This document shows positions 35,434 to 49,037 of a DNA stretch of 64,000 nucleotides, piece after piece. The stretch is from positions 21,997,168 to 22,061,167 of the forward strand of contig OX459097.1 in the NCBI GenBank assembly GCA_949775045.1, in the 5' to 3' direction. Source of the stretch: Metridium senile (Eukaryota > Cnidaria > Anthozoa > Actiniaria > Metridiidae). A program made the translations under genes and the position numbers. Every line of letters starts with the position of its first letter. Position 1 is the first letter of the stretch. The notes under the pieces are model-generated. The model searched no databases. It worked only from the letters and a program-made list of their open reading frames with translations, and was not told the origin of the DNA.

Positions 35434-38400
35434 CACAGGCAGCCCAACTATTCTCTTTGAGGATCTTTTTTAATGGCAATTAAGTTATTTTTAACCGCGC
35501 GCCGAGCGCCATATTGGAATAAAATCATTGAGCGCGCGGGTTGGGTTCCTGTGGTGTATTTGTTTGAATGCGCGCGGACGGGATTCCTGTGGCTTTTTGC
35601 AAGCAATTTAGCAATTTTTTCGGTCGCGCGGAATCGCACGTACGACAAAAAGATCGAAGAAAGTAGTACAAGGTCTGAAACTCGATGGCGTGGATGGATA
35701 GATGTAGCATGTAGGCATTCTGTCTGCGCACGCTCAGAAAAATTCAATTTTGATTTTATTAACCGCTGACATGCGCCTGCACTTCGCAAAAACATAAACA
35801 AGCTATCGGCAATGGCGAAATATAACAAGCGTTTTATTTACTTTCCTCTTGTTTATCAGCATTTTTAGTGTGAGCCATAGGTCTCGAACTGGTTGTGTAG
35901 TGTGTTTAAAGAAAAACCAGGGTGATGTTTTCCAAAATTAGGAGTTTTAGGCAGACGTGTTTTGGGACAGAAATTACGAAAATAATGTGAATCATGAAGA
36001 TCACAGAAACCTGCAAACATGTCTCGGAAAAACCTTTCACCACGTTAATACTATTTAAAATGAATTACAAAATTCATGGATTTATTCATTTGCGAAATTT
36101 TTGCGAAAATGTTTTTTTTTTTTTTTAATTTATTAGTTGGCAATTATGCAAACAAATAATTATATCTACATCCAGAATGGGTTGGAAACTCAGCACATGC
36201 ATTGTACTTGACAACACTTGTTCAAGGAAAACTACACACAAAATCCTTACAGACCTTTCGAATAACCAACATAGCTCTTTTGATTCCTTTATTGGCAATG
36301 AAATTTAAAGAAATCAATGGCTGTTATTGTTAATCAAAACAAAAGACCAGAAAAAATGAATTCACACAAGTTAAGACATTGTACACAATTGTAGTGAGCA
36401 GTATTCAAAAATATACAAGCCATACCAATCAAGTGGACGTATAAAATGCAAGAGCATAATGGGCTAAACATAAATGAATGTCAAAATATAGTCACTTCTG
36501 CATCTAGCATGCATACTCTTAGTGAAACATGCTATGAGCATGCTCAATTGGTTGACTTGTGCCTTTTCCAACCAAGAACATGACCGACAAATAATAAATA
36601 TTCATCAGTTTAGTCAAAATGACAAGTGAGAACAATGATACTTTAACTTGCTTGATTTTATTGAGTTAAAACTAAAGTCAAGAGAAGATTTCAATGCCAC
36701 ATATGACATTGTCTACTTGAATACATGACAAACTGTGTTGTTATACAGCCTGGTGATTAGCCATAACAATTTGGTTGTAGACAAAATGCTTATGAATCTA
36801 AAGATTATTTGATAGCAATAACCCTGGCACTATGTGTGATCTCCACAACCTAAGTACAGTCAATAATTCCTATGATCACTCGACGTATACATATCCACTG
36901 ACAACAAATTATATTATTGAGAATTCCAGCAAAGCCTTGGTGCCACAGCCATCCCTCTTGTCTGTTGTTCCAGTAATTGGTCCATTGCATATTTCCCTGA
37001 ATAGTAGAGAACATATAATCAGTTTCTTTCATCCTTTTTATAAATTTATTAATTTCTCTAAAAGCAAATTTGCTGCACACCCTAAGCCTTGCAGGGCAAG
37101 TTTACTTTTAGAGGTTTTGTATCGAGGCTAGACACAGCTATTGCTAAGTTTGTGAAAGATGTAGTGATATGGCACATTTTTTAATTTACTGGATGACTAT
37201 AAATGACTATAATTGCTTATAGTGTCACTGGAAGAGTCAGTAATTTTAACATAACCTTCAGATCATGGTCATGCAGGATTGCTTGGCTATCCTATAACTG
37301 AAATAATTGAATTATGGTTATGGTATTAGGTATTATACAGTGTTATATGGGACACAAGTTAGTTTATTACAGCAATTTAGAGCACAATAGTCTATTTGAA
37401 ACATATAGGTGTTATATTAAATAGTGTAATTTTTATACTTATATAATTTCATACCAAAACTATATTTTGCATGAACATTACTCTGGTTGAGAGCCATGGT
37501 AAATAGAAAAAATATATATATACAGTGAAAGAGAATGATTTGTGGATGCATGGAACAAGAATGTGCAAAAATAAATCTATAAACGTTTATGTACACAAAT
37601 GATTCAGTGTGAAAAAACAGTAATTTTGGAAACATAAAACGTCGTCTTCAATCATTAACATTCAACAATGAGTTCGAATGCTCACGTGATCACAAATACA
37701 TATCGAGACGTTTTCAAAGTGGTCACTTTGGATTGCCCGTACAAGAGCTGTGCAATTTTTTATGACCAATAAATAACACAAGTTATTCTTTGATTTATTA
37801 GCATCAAAATGATGACAAAAAGAAAGCTGGGGGACGGTAAAAATTTCAACTTATTTCATGTTTTTTGATTCGAGGTAGTACTGAGTGAATGCAATTTTCG
37901 GCGTATAAATGTCTTCGAGCTAAAAATATGACTGCGTGAATTTAGAAGAGGTGACTAAAAATCAGAAAATAGACAACAATATTTAAACACTTAAGTTACC
38001 TTGTGCAATGCAATTTGACGATCAATAACTTGACGATCTTCGTAAACCATGGCAGAGAAAAATACTCCTTGTCTGACAAATATGCAAGATAGTTTGGGTG
38101 GTCTTCAGTATTCCTTTAAAACCACATAGCTATGCACTTTTAAGAAGCAAAAAAGCTATACCCCTGCAAAGATAAAGTAAAAAGGTTTGTTGTAAAGGCC
38201 ATTTCCAACGTGGGGGACGGTAAAAATTTTGAGTAAATTGGTATTGCAAATGAGTGAAAATTGGCCAATCCTCAAATTTCTCGTTGAAACAACAATATAT
38301 TTTAGATCATCGGCTTCAAGACAAGACTAGTGTTTGGGCAATTTTAAAACACCATTACATAATTACTCACCTCTAATTGAGATTTCTTCAAAATAATAGC

Positions 38401-41400
38401 TGGATTTAGGAAAACGACAACAGCAAAGAAAGTCCTCTCTCGAGGTTTTTGTTTTTTGAGCTCATTTTGACGACTTATTTCTATCCAAATAAATACATGA
38501 TCGCATTGTTGATATCCTGAAGCGCTTGCTCTATGTAAGTAGATTGGATTTCCATTCAAACTCTTCCATCGAAAGCCCTATGGTTCTTAGATCGTTCCAT
38601 AGAAAACCCAAAGAACGCTTTCTGCAAACAAAATGGCGACCGCATTCCTTTTCGTTCCGTTTACACGAGCATGCGCAGACAAAATGCCCATATGCTTGTG
38701 CACCCCAGCTTGCTAGGACACGGAAATCTCACGGAAGTTCAACGACGAGCGCCGAAAGTTCGCCGTGAAGCAATCGACTGACTCGCCGAAAAAAAAATGT
38801 TGTTAACTTTTCTTTCAAAACAAAAAATGTTGTTTTTCTCATAGGGATTTACACTGAGTACACTTTTAAAACCAACAAGAACAAACAGATCAGTATGTGA
38901 AATTTATTTCCATGTTTATTTGAAATATAACTTTAGTTTATTTGACAATGTGAAGAGATTTTTATTCAAAGTGTATTTATAGAATCCGTAAATGTTGTGT
39001 TTTAGCTAACGTTTATCGGCAATATATAGCTTATAAAATACAATTGTAAACGCTTCACAATTTCAAAACATATTTTCTGTTCTTCGTGTTGGAACCGCTA
39101 TAACTAAGTAAGTGTTCACAAAATAAAGTTGAGCTTTTTTCAAGCTTGGAAAACTTCGCAAAGCGGCCATCACAAATTCACTGTTTAGCTCGGCTGTAAG
39201 TTGGTTTGTACAAGACAATATCAGTCGTTTTGACATAAAAACTTCAACTCCAATCATTACCTGCACATACCAGAACTACTAGAAAAACTTTCTCCAGGTT
39301 TTCGTAATAGTGAAGAGCATTTGTGACTTCAAAAGCATGACTTGAATCAGCTGTTTTAAGTGTTAAGCTAAACTCATTTTAGCTAGTTAGCAGCAAATGC
39401 AGTGCAAATCACGATCTTTTCGACTTTCCCTTCGCCAGCCCATGACTTCCGAAATAAAATACATTCTCCTGTATTGTAATTTTCAATTTAAAGTCATTTT
39501 AACAATCCATAAGTTAAATGCAATAAAGTAATCGCCAACTTTTTCTGTGAATGTGGTATCTATTTCACAACACCGCCGCTCGATCGATATTTTCACGATT
39601 GCTCCACGATTGTAAAAATCCGACTGAAACCGGAAGTCCCTGCCCTAGCAACCTGCGGAGCACCTTGGTTCCATGCTGCCCTTTTTATAAATTAATTTTA
39701 ACCCCTTTGCTGAGGTCGGAGATGATCATACTTTTTACTGTAGTTGATCAGCAAAGTAAAGTTTATATATTCGAAGAAAAATTAAAATTTTCTCCAATGG
39801 CTGATTTACTACGCGCGAAACTAAATTTGTTACGTGACCGAGTTTCATAGACCAAAGCCAAAACTTAGCAGCCGCGCCTTTTTTCGCACGGAAATGAGGC
39901 TTATTATGCAAACAGAGAAAAAACATTCAGTCGCTAAGGACAAAATTACAACTTCATTGACAGCAATTTATGGTCGTTTTTCCACCTTTTTCTTTTGTAA
40001 AATACTAGAATTTTCAACTAAATTACCGCTTTCTACCTTATATTTTATAATAGTTAGCCTTTTTCAATTTTTAGTAGCATTTTATTTTGTTTTTGACCTT
40101 TACACTGCTCGACTTCACGCCCTTCTGCGATGAAATTATGGAGGAGAAAAGTGATTCAAAGTCAGGTAAATTGATCTTTTTAACTAATTGAAAAAAGTTA
40201 GCCTTTTTTTAGCCATACATACGACTTCATATAAGTTTTTTAGTTAATTATCTATCATTTTGTTGGATATTTTTGTTCAAATCGACCTCGCTACGGCATC
40301 GAGATATGTTGATATTTTTGCCGTCAATCAGGTTACTAATCGCTTGCTAGCACTGTAAACCTTTAATTTCAATTGTTTATGCTTATCTTTTAGAATTCTT
40401 TGACAACATCCTTTTTAATATTGTTTTACAGATGAAAGAAACAAATAAAACATTCCATGTACCTTTTTCGACAGGGCTTCAATGCTCAAACTATGGTTAT
40501 AAGAATGGCAGTTATTCGCTTTCTGGTCGAAGACCAATTTTTCACTTTAATATATTGAAGTCAATGCCAATTCTATGGACATCCTCCTGAATATGAATAC
40601 GCTTTTTTCACTGCCGTTTCTCTCTACATTTCACAATGAACAAAATCAACAAAATAGTTATCCATTTTTTATTAAACTATCTCTCTTTTTTGCTTTAAGG
40701 TGGTTGTGATAGCTAATGGCAGCAAAAATGTTAACATATCTCGATGCCGTAGCGAGGTCGATTTGAACAAAAATATCCAACAAAATGATAGATAATTAAC
40801 TAAAAAACTTATATGAAGTCGTATGTATGGCTAAAAAAAGGCTAACTTTTTTCAATTAGTTAAAAAGATCAATTTACCTGACTTTGAATCACTTTTCTCC
40901 TCCACAATTTCATCGCAGAAGGGCGTGAAGTCGAGCAGTGTAAAGGTCAAAAACAAAATAAAATGCTACTAAAAATTGAAAAAGGCTAACTATTGTAAAA
41001 TATAAGGTAGAAAGCGGTAATTTAGTTGAAAATTCTAGTATTTTACAAAAGAAAAAGGTGGAAAAACGACCATAAAATGCTGTCAATGAAGTTGTAGTTT
41101 AGTCCTTAGCGACGGAATGTTTTTTCTCTGTTTGCATAATAAGCCTCATTTCCGTGCGAAAAAAGGCGCGGCTACTAAGTTTTGGCTTTGGTCTATACCT
41201 TGTCAAAATACCTCTCTCTTCAACACCGCGCGACTTTGACGAAAAAATTGCTTGCAAAAAGCCACAGGAATCCCATCCGCGAGCTTTCAAACAAATACAC
41301 CACAGGATCCCCACCCGCGCGCTCAATGATTATATTCCAATATGGCGCTCGGCGCGCGGTTAAAATTGTCATTAAAAAAGATCCTCAAAGAGAATAGTTG

Positions 41401-41411
41401 GGCTGCCTGTG
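35434..41411. mobile_element. CACAGG fold-back element F2 (6 kb)
   Basis: Ends read CACAGGCAGCCCAACTATTC and complement, with 7-bp flanks CAATGAC (35427-35433) and CATTGAC (41412-41418), one mismatch. Terminal arms of about 200 bp contain two further internal motif copies (GGGTTCCTGTGG, GGATTCCTGTGG). A large inner inverted repeat joins 39843-40324 to 40724-41200. The middle (about 35.8-39.5 kb) has only short frames; none resembles a transposase. Its 39.3-39.84 kb part matches, inverted, element F4 at 63.48-64.0 kb. Confidence 0.75.
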
Positions 41412-41418
41412 CATTGAC

Positions 41419-41884
41419 AACAAAATACGCAAGCAAACTAGAGAGTATGCGCGCGCTATTCTATAACGCACGCCAACCTAAATACAAGAGCAATCGAATT
41501 TACATGAGAACAACATAATTGGCTGGCAGAATTCTGCCACTGTCCCTATGAAAAATAACATTTCTTTGCTTTGCGATCTCACACGCTTGCAGCCACTTCC
41601 TTTGATTCCACCTCCCTCCTTTGTTGATTATTGATGTTTCACTCCATTGAATGGAGTGCCCTGTTTCATTTCCTTGTTATATTCCGTAAAATTGTGATAT
41701 GATGTATAACTTTATCATTCATATCATATAATATATTGATAATTCAAAGAGTTTTCGAGGGAAAGAGCCTTAATTATAAGAGAATGACCGAGATAATAAA
41801 GCGACATCGGAAAAGACGTGTTAACATTTGGTTAGCTATAAACCCGCTATACGTCACGCTTCAATGCGCCTAGTCAAAATGGTA
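41419..41884. other. No gene recognised
   Basis: Short AT-rich stretch between fold-backs. A tattgataattcaaagagttttcgaggg segment recurs inverted near 42305-42345. Confidence 0.4.
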
Positions 41885-42705
41885 AAAATAAGGCAACAAA
41901 ATCGTGGTTTTCGATCTTTTCTCAAAATATTTGCAGAAAAGTAAAAAAAGTAGCCATGGATACAGCTACCTCAATCTTTTGTTGACCTTATCAAATGATT
42001 TTGATCTACTTTCCGTTCAAAAAGTACACGTACTTTTGGGGGTTGAAAGTTAACGGTTTGATCACTTTTACAAGAGAGATTGTGCGACTATTCTCATGTC
42101 AAGTTACAATATTTAAAATTGAACAAACCTTTTCAAAAAAGTAGCCATGGATTCGAAAACACCATTCTTTTACGGACATTTTGATGTGTAATACATGACT
42201 ATGCGTGGAAAACAACCACCGTACTTTTCAAGATTTCTGATTGTTATCGCTGTAATCTCCCAGTCATTCTCTTATAAGACTCTCACTCAAAATCGAGCGG
42301 ACAGTAGAGCCTCGAGAACTCTTTGAATGATATATATTATTTTGTCGCCGGTTATAGGTCGTTCGAGTATATATAATCATATTGTGCTGTGAAAGGCTTC
42401 TCTGGATGTTTAATTGTTTTTAAAAGCGGGTTTCTACTTGGAAATATCAATATGTTTTCCGATGAATGATTAAAAAATTAAATCTTGCAAAGTACTTATG
42501 ATTGTCTTCACGCATAGCCATGTATTAGGCAACACAATTTCCGAAAAAGCGTGGTGTTTTCGAATTCACTGCTACTTTATTGATAGGGTTTGTTGAATCA
42601 TTTAATAAGGTCAATAAAATATGAGTTAGCTGTAGCCACTACTATTTTCTTTACTTTTCTGCAGTTTTCTCGAGAAAAGATATAGAGATTTTGACGTTGT
42701 TCTTC
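41885..42705. mobile_element. Fold-back element
   Basis: Arms about 200 bp long pair GCAGAAAAGTAAAAAAAGTAG-type sequence (41930-41960) with its complement near 42635-42665, continuing through GTAGCCATGG and AAGGTCAA blocks. Two direct copies of AAAAAGTAGCCATGGAT sit in the left arm. Confidence 0.55.
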
Positions 42706-44189
42706 TCTTTCTGGGGTATTTTCGTCAAAATCGCCCTAATTGAGCTAAAACTCGATCACAGACTAGAAAACAGTTAAAAAAAGTATGCCTCAAAAAAGGA
42801 TTTATTATTGTATATGTAAGGCACAGCGAAAGGATATTTCGCGACTCTATACATTTACTGACAAACATCAAAAGTGACGAGCTTGGGCTCCCTGTGTTAT
42901 AAGCAGCTAGCATGCGGCAGCATGTATACATTTTGTCTGCGCATGCGTGTATTTTTACGCTCAAAATTCATTTGCATAACTTTCTATGTCGAGTGTAAAG
43001 ATTTGACGTTGACATGGAACATTTGGTTTGCAATCTCATCCTTAAAAGTAATGTCCTTGTACCGAAAAACTAAGGCATAAAGAGTCTACCTTCCACTAAT
43101 GTGCTGTGGATAATTATTTCAATCGAATGCGCTACAGATGGAAAAATATCATGCATCAAAGTCAGTTCAAAGTGAGAAGTTGGATCAAAACTTCGCACTC
43201 GAGTAAATGTTTGGGCGCAACATTAAAATATAATACAAACCTAACAGTAGAAGTCATTGCCAACACGATACTGCTTGGATTGGATCATATTAGGAAATTT
43301 AAACACAATCAAATATATATAATTCGCCATGTTTACTTCAACTTCAGCACTTTTGCGTCCGATATTCCCGTTTTTCATTCTAGAAATTTTATACTTTTGA
43401 CAGCGCCCCCCAGCAAATTTATTAAATATATAGCTTTTTCCATGTTTACTTTTTGCAAAACTGAACTTTTAAGGTAGAAAGTGATGGTCTCGTGATGTGA
43501 TCTCAACCAATTTTGAGACGTGATTTCATGCATATTTCTACTCCAGAAAACATGCGAATTTCATTGAGCTATTTATTACTCTAAAACTAAGTATAAATAA
43601 CGGCTTTATTAATTATAAAAAATGAACTCTTTGGATTCCATAATATTGCAATAGATAATTATATCCTGAATAAATGTTTCATATTATAAAAAATAGGTGG
43701 ATAAATGTAGTCAAATTTGTCACAGTGCCACGAAGCATTGCCCGAGATCACATCCAGGAACCACGAGTTTCTACCAAAATAGCTCAGTTTTGCAAAAAGT
43801 AAACATGAGAAAGGCCAATCTTTCAATAAATTTGCTGGGGGCGATGTCAAAGATAGAATAATCTGCAAGAATTTCGGACGATAAAGTGCTGAAGTAGAGG
43901 TTTTCATTGCGAATTATATATAGTTATAACGTCGCGCCCCACTGGCTGCGTCGTTGAATTCTTCGCTCTTAAAATTACATTTATATTTCGTCTACTGAGT
44001 ATTTCAGTAGTTAAATCTTTATCAGTTAACGCTTATTTACATCTGAACTGGATACCATGAAGCTTTACTACTCGAGTTCTGCACTTCCAGGGCAAAAAGA
44101 TACCAAAACAGCTTCATTCCAAGTTCAATTAAGAACTGGGACTAATTTTAAGATGTATTTTATCTACAACTATGTTTTTTTTTTCAAAG

Positions 44190-44673
<484 letters not shown>

Positions 44674-45072
44674 TGAATATATATACAGCGAATTGCATAA
44701 ACTTTGACACTGCTGAAAAAGTATATAACTATATCAAGTGCATTGTGGGAGTGATCTACGCGCGTGATCAGGCGCGAAGTTCAAACCTTGCGTGTGTCTT
44801 CGGACGGCTGCTGAACATTGAAAGTGAAAGTAGATGGCTTCTTTCACGCTTTTAAGACATTTTTAGCTTTGGGTTGACATTTACAATACTCAAAAAATAT
44901 ATATATACATTATAGTTTCCAATAAATATTATTGAGCTGTTACTTCGTTTTGACAAAATCATGAAATGATAATAAAAACAAGTTTAAAGTTGTTCTTTAT
45001 TGACGAGTTAAGAGTGATTTAGCTCCAATAGAAATGCTACTTAGTCGGCAATAATATATATATATATATATA

Positions 45073-45306
45073 CAGTCGTTTGCAAAAATTCTGACCGTAC
45101 AAGTATATAAGTATATAAGTATATAGGTATATAGATATGTAGGTAATTCTGCCTTAAAACGTTCCAACTTTTTTCAGAATTCATTCAATGACATGTAGTA
45201 ACCATCATTGAAGTATTATGGATGGTTCTGATAGTACCAAGAGCGCAGAAAAGCACTCAAAGGCATAAATAAACATTACCCACAATGCACCCGATATACT
45301 TTGATG
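45073..45306. mobile_element. Tc1/mariner-like MITE, copy 2 (truncated)
   Basis: It starts CAGTCGTTTGCAAAAATTCTG after TA and is an inverted copy of 44423-44673 that stops near TATACTTTGATG. Confidence 0.7.
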
Positions 45307-45314
45307 TATATATA

Positions 45315-46814
45315 TACAGCAATTTGCAAAAATTTTGACTCATTTGTACATATATAAATATATATCAAAATAATATAAGAAATTATGGGATATGATAACT
45401 GATATTTTTTTCAGATAGATTTTTTTCAAGTCATGGGCAACTCGAAAAAAATATCAGTTATCATATCCCATAATTTCTTTTATTTTTTTTCGGTCCGGTA
45501 TCCTGTGATTCGTGCGCTGTGATTGGCTAGCGAGCTGGCCGGTTTTTCACGATCTGCCCGGTCCGCGGTATCCTATTCGTTGGTACCATTTCTTCCCAGC
45601 AATATTAATTTTTGAAAAATCTTCTTTAATAGGTAATTGTTAATTATGGTAATATTTATCGATCAAAATAGTAGGAGATGTAGAATTCTGAATTCACCAA
45701 ATGACACTGACAGAATGCGATAACCAACTGAGAGAAAATTAAAAGCTATGTTGCGAGCATTGTTTTTGCAAACATTTTGACAAGCAAAAGTTGAGAAAAT
45801 CAAATCAATATTGCAAAAACTCACGAGAGAATACACAAAGTTTTTTTTAATTTTCTAAAGAATATAAAGCTCGTTCACATACCTCAATAGTAGTTGAAAA
45901 ATATCCTTGTAGTTTTTATCATTCCTTGTAAACATTGTAAACAACATGGTGGTGAATTGAGCTATCTTTTGATGAGATATGTCGTTGCTTTTCAGTCACT
46001 TTTAAAATGCTATAAATTCACGAGAAGTTTATGTACAAAGTCTACAACGTTTTTGAAGTACATTGTAAGGAAGTGTTCTTGTCTTTCTTTTTCTGCACAC
46101 AATAGAATAACCAATATTGAAAAAGGTCGATTTGCTTGATTCAAAATCCTGTCAGCGATCCTAATGCTTTCAACTTTCATCTTCTTCATAAATTACGACA
46201 GAGACAAAGTAATTCCTTCAACAGTTGTCGGTGACTGCGACTAAATTTCTTATCATTTATCGAAAAATAAGCTTCAGTAGGCTTTTTTCTTGATGCAAAC
46301 GTCCACAAGAACGACGAATTTCAACTCGTTTCAACATCCATCTTGGTTCACTCAGTGTTCGTGTCAGCTAAAATCCTTTGTAAAACTTGTTTTTTGTTTC
46401 TTGACTTTCTTTGATGTTGAGATATAAACAAAACCCTTTCTCTTTAAACGATATTTGATTTGGAATGATGGAGAAAGCTGCAGTAATTTAAAATATTTTG
46501 GCATTAAAATTTCTGTAAGTTTGTTGAGGCGCCGTCACACTGAATGAAAACTGGTTTCTGACAACCCGCTCTTTTTCAGTAAAACTACTGGGAAGCCATT
46601 TGAAAGCAATGCGCGTCGTAAAATAACAAAAACATTAATTTAATATAGAGAGAGAATAATAAAAAAAAAAAAAGTTATTTACCGGCTAGAGGTCGGTCCG
46701 TATAGTGAAAAACTGCCCTCGGTACGGACCTCCCAGCCGGTAAATAACATATATTTATTATTTTGATATATATTTATATATGTACAAATGAGTCAAAGTT
46801 TTTGCAAATCGCTG
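45315..46814. mobile_element. Tc1/mariner-like element with nested hairpins
   Basis: Ends read CAGCAATTTGCAAAAATTTTG and complement with TA on both sides (45313-45314, 46815-46816). Arms extend about 60 bp. Nested inside are a 45375-45480 hairpin and a 46674-46750 inverted repeat (GTTATTTACCGGCT and complement). No transposase frame is visible. Confidence 0.7.
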
Positions 46815-47394
46815 TATATATATATATTTTAATCATGTGAATATTTAATCTATACTTGATCAAAACAATGTAAATATTGAGTTTTTCAATTCTTTTGAAT
46901 TGCAAGTCAATTTATCAATAAAGTTATTATTATTATTACTGTAATTATTATATGATGATTGATTATGTTTAAAATTTCCTAATATAATCCAATCCACGCC
47001 GTATCGTGTTGGTTATGACTTCTACTTTTAGATTTACCTTATAACTCAAATTTAGAGCCCAAAAATTTACTTGAAAGTACTAAGTTCTGGTCCTTTTTGC
47101 TACTTTACACTGACTTTGAGGCATGATATTTTTCCATCTGTAGTGCGTTCAATTGATATAATTATCCAAAGCACACTAATGGAAGGTAGGTTTTTCATTT
47201 CTTAGTATCTTGATACTTCAACATTATTTTGAAGGATGAAGTTATGCAAATGTAAAAATACACGCATGCGCAGACAAAATGTACACATGCTGCATGCTGC
47301 AGTTATAGACAAAGATCTTAATCGGATTTAGGGATGTCGCCTTTGATTGCCTAAGAATTGTTTAGTCTGGACTAGTGCAATATATACATGTTAA

Positions 47395-47560
47395 TAACAA
47401 ATCGAAGTCAGTTTTCTATGGGTCTGTACTGTAATCGACAATCAAAACTCAAGTGGAACCTCGAGCGCAGCGAGGGGTTTCACTGCAAAGTTTTGATCAT
47501 TTGTGACGTAATTTTGATTGTCGATTACAGTACAGACCCATAGAAAACTGACTTCGATTT
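47395..47560. repeat. Palindrome with shared 53-bp loop module, copy 1
   Basis: A 45-bp stem (CGAAGTCAGTTTTCTATGGG and complement) carries a loop AACTCAAGTGGAACC through CGAGGGGTTTCACTGCAAAG. Almost the same loop occurs at about 63200-63255 in a stem of different sequence. Confidence 0.75.
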
Positions 47561-47749
47561 GTTTTTTACCATCAATAAGCAAAAAACAACTAAAAAAAGT
47601 TTGAAGAAAACCGTTTTATCCGCTCGCACACGGATGTCGTGAGCACAAGCAGGTCTGGACTGTAATTGACAATGGCTCTCAGCCAATCAGCGCGCGAGAA
47701 ATTTACAAGTTATGGTAAAAAGGTTTTTAAATACTTCAACTTTGATCAA

Positions 47750-48780
47750 AATAAAGTTCTTTTGAAAATGTGTTTTTTTACCTTTCCTCCTCGTCCATTT
47801 GTCAGTGTACTAATAGAACAATTCAATACTTGTGAAAACTGCAATAGAAATAGTATATCCATGTCAATATTGTGCATAATTGAGCTCATATCTCACGATG
47901 GCGTCACGACTTATTTACATTATCAAGAATCATAACGATTTAGAATGTAAAATTTTCCTTCAATATTCTCGTTATCCTTCCTTAAATATTTGTAGTAAAA
48001 CTGTCCACATTTTTTGTTGCTTTCTTATATTTCGGACTACACTCTGATTTTATCTGTTTTGTTCGTTCTTTTCAGGACTCCCGGGCGGCGTTAAAACAAT
48101 AGACCAGCGATGTGAAGCTGAAATATGGTAATTTAGAATTACTTGCCGGCATCAAATTTCATAATCAATTCCATTGAGAGTTATAGCTATTCTTTCTTTC
48201 GAGAGATGAAATTGTTTTAGCAACATCTATAAATGATTCCTTCCTCTTTGACCGTACAATAAGTACGGATTTGGAAGTTTCAATGCAAATATTTATTAGG
48301 GACACAGATTAGATTTGTGTTGATTCGAAAACCAAAAGCAAAAAAACAGTATATATTCCCAACAATAAGCGAGATATTTAGTCAAATAAAGAAAATATAT
48401 AACTTTTTTGGTCGAGTAGTCTCAGTTTTTGCCGGTAATAATGTGCTTATTGTTGATTTTTTCAAACTCGCAAACGCTTGTCCGCCGCCGATCTTTTGCG
48501 ACGTGTCTCACAAATAGTAAAATTTTGAAACTTTTTCCATCGATATTTCGACAGACTGTTTGCCTAACTATCAATATTGATCATAGGGATGTATTTGAAC
48601 TATAACTGTAAAACACAACGGTCTTACTAACCTTGTTTTCAGACAGAAAGAAGCTTGCGACATCTGGGCGTTCGTGGAATAACAACTTTCAAGTAGATAG
48701 ACTTCTGGGAACTAGTCTCATTCCCAGGCCACTCTCTTCATATTATCACGTGCAAAGTCGCGTATATGCTAAAATTAACT
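47750..48780. repeat. Segmental duplication block upstream of gene B
   Basis: An ordered copy of 6935-7275 followed by 9290-9855, without the TTAA element between. It places gene B in the same relation to this block as gene A. Confidence 0.75.
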
Positions 48781-48786
48781 GTTAGG

Positions 48787-49037
48787 TTAGGGACCGGTCA
48801 TTATTTATGTGTGGGGGGGGGGGGGGGGGGGGGGGGGNNNNNNNNNNNNNNNNNNNNNNNNNNNNNNNNNNNNNNNNNNNNNNNNNNNNNNNNNNNNNNN
48901 NNNNNNNNNNNNNNNNNNNNNNNNNNNNNNNNNNNNNNNNNNNNNNNNNNNNNNNNNNNNNNNNNNNNNNNNNNNNNNNNNNNNNNNNNNNNNNNNNNNN
49001 NNNNNNNNNNNNNNNNNNNNNNNNNNNNNNNNNNNNN
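48787..49037. other. Half element, G run and 200-N assembly gap
   Basis: From about 48789 the sequence AGGGACCGGTCATTATTTATG followed by a run of G resembles the left end of the MITE at 56537. 48838-49037 is exactly 200 N, a placeholder of unknown true size. On the other side the ATT/ATC array starts directly. Confidence 0.85.

Noticed and set aside
36832..37131. 99-codon frame in the middle of F2 and its minus-strand shadow
   Set aside because: I looked for a transposase motif (a short GIIDCT phrase on the minus strand suggested Harbinger), but a stop follows at once and no other motif supports it.
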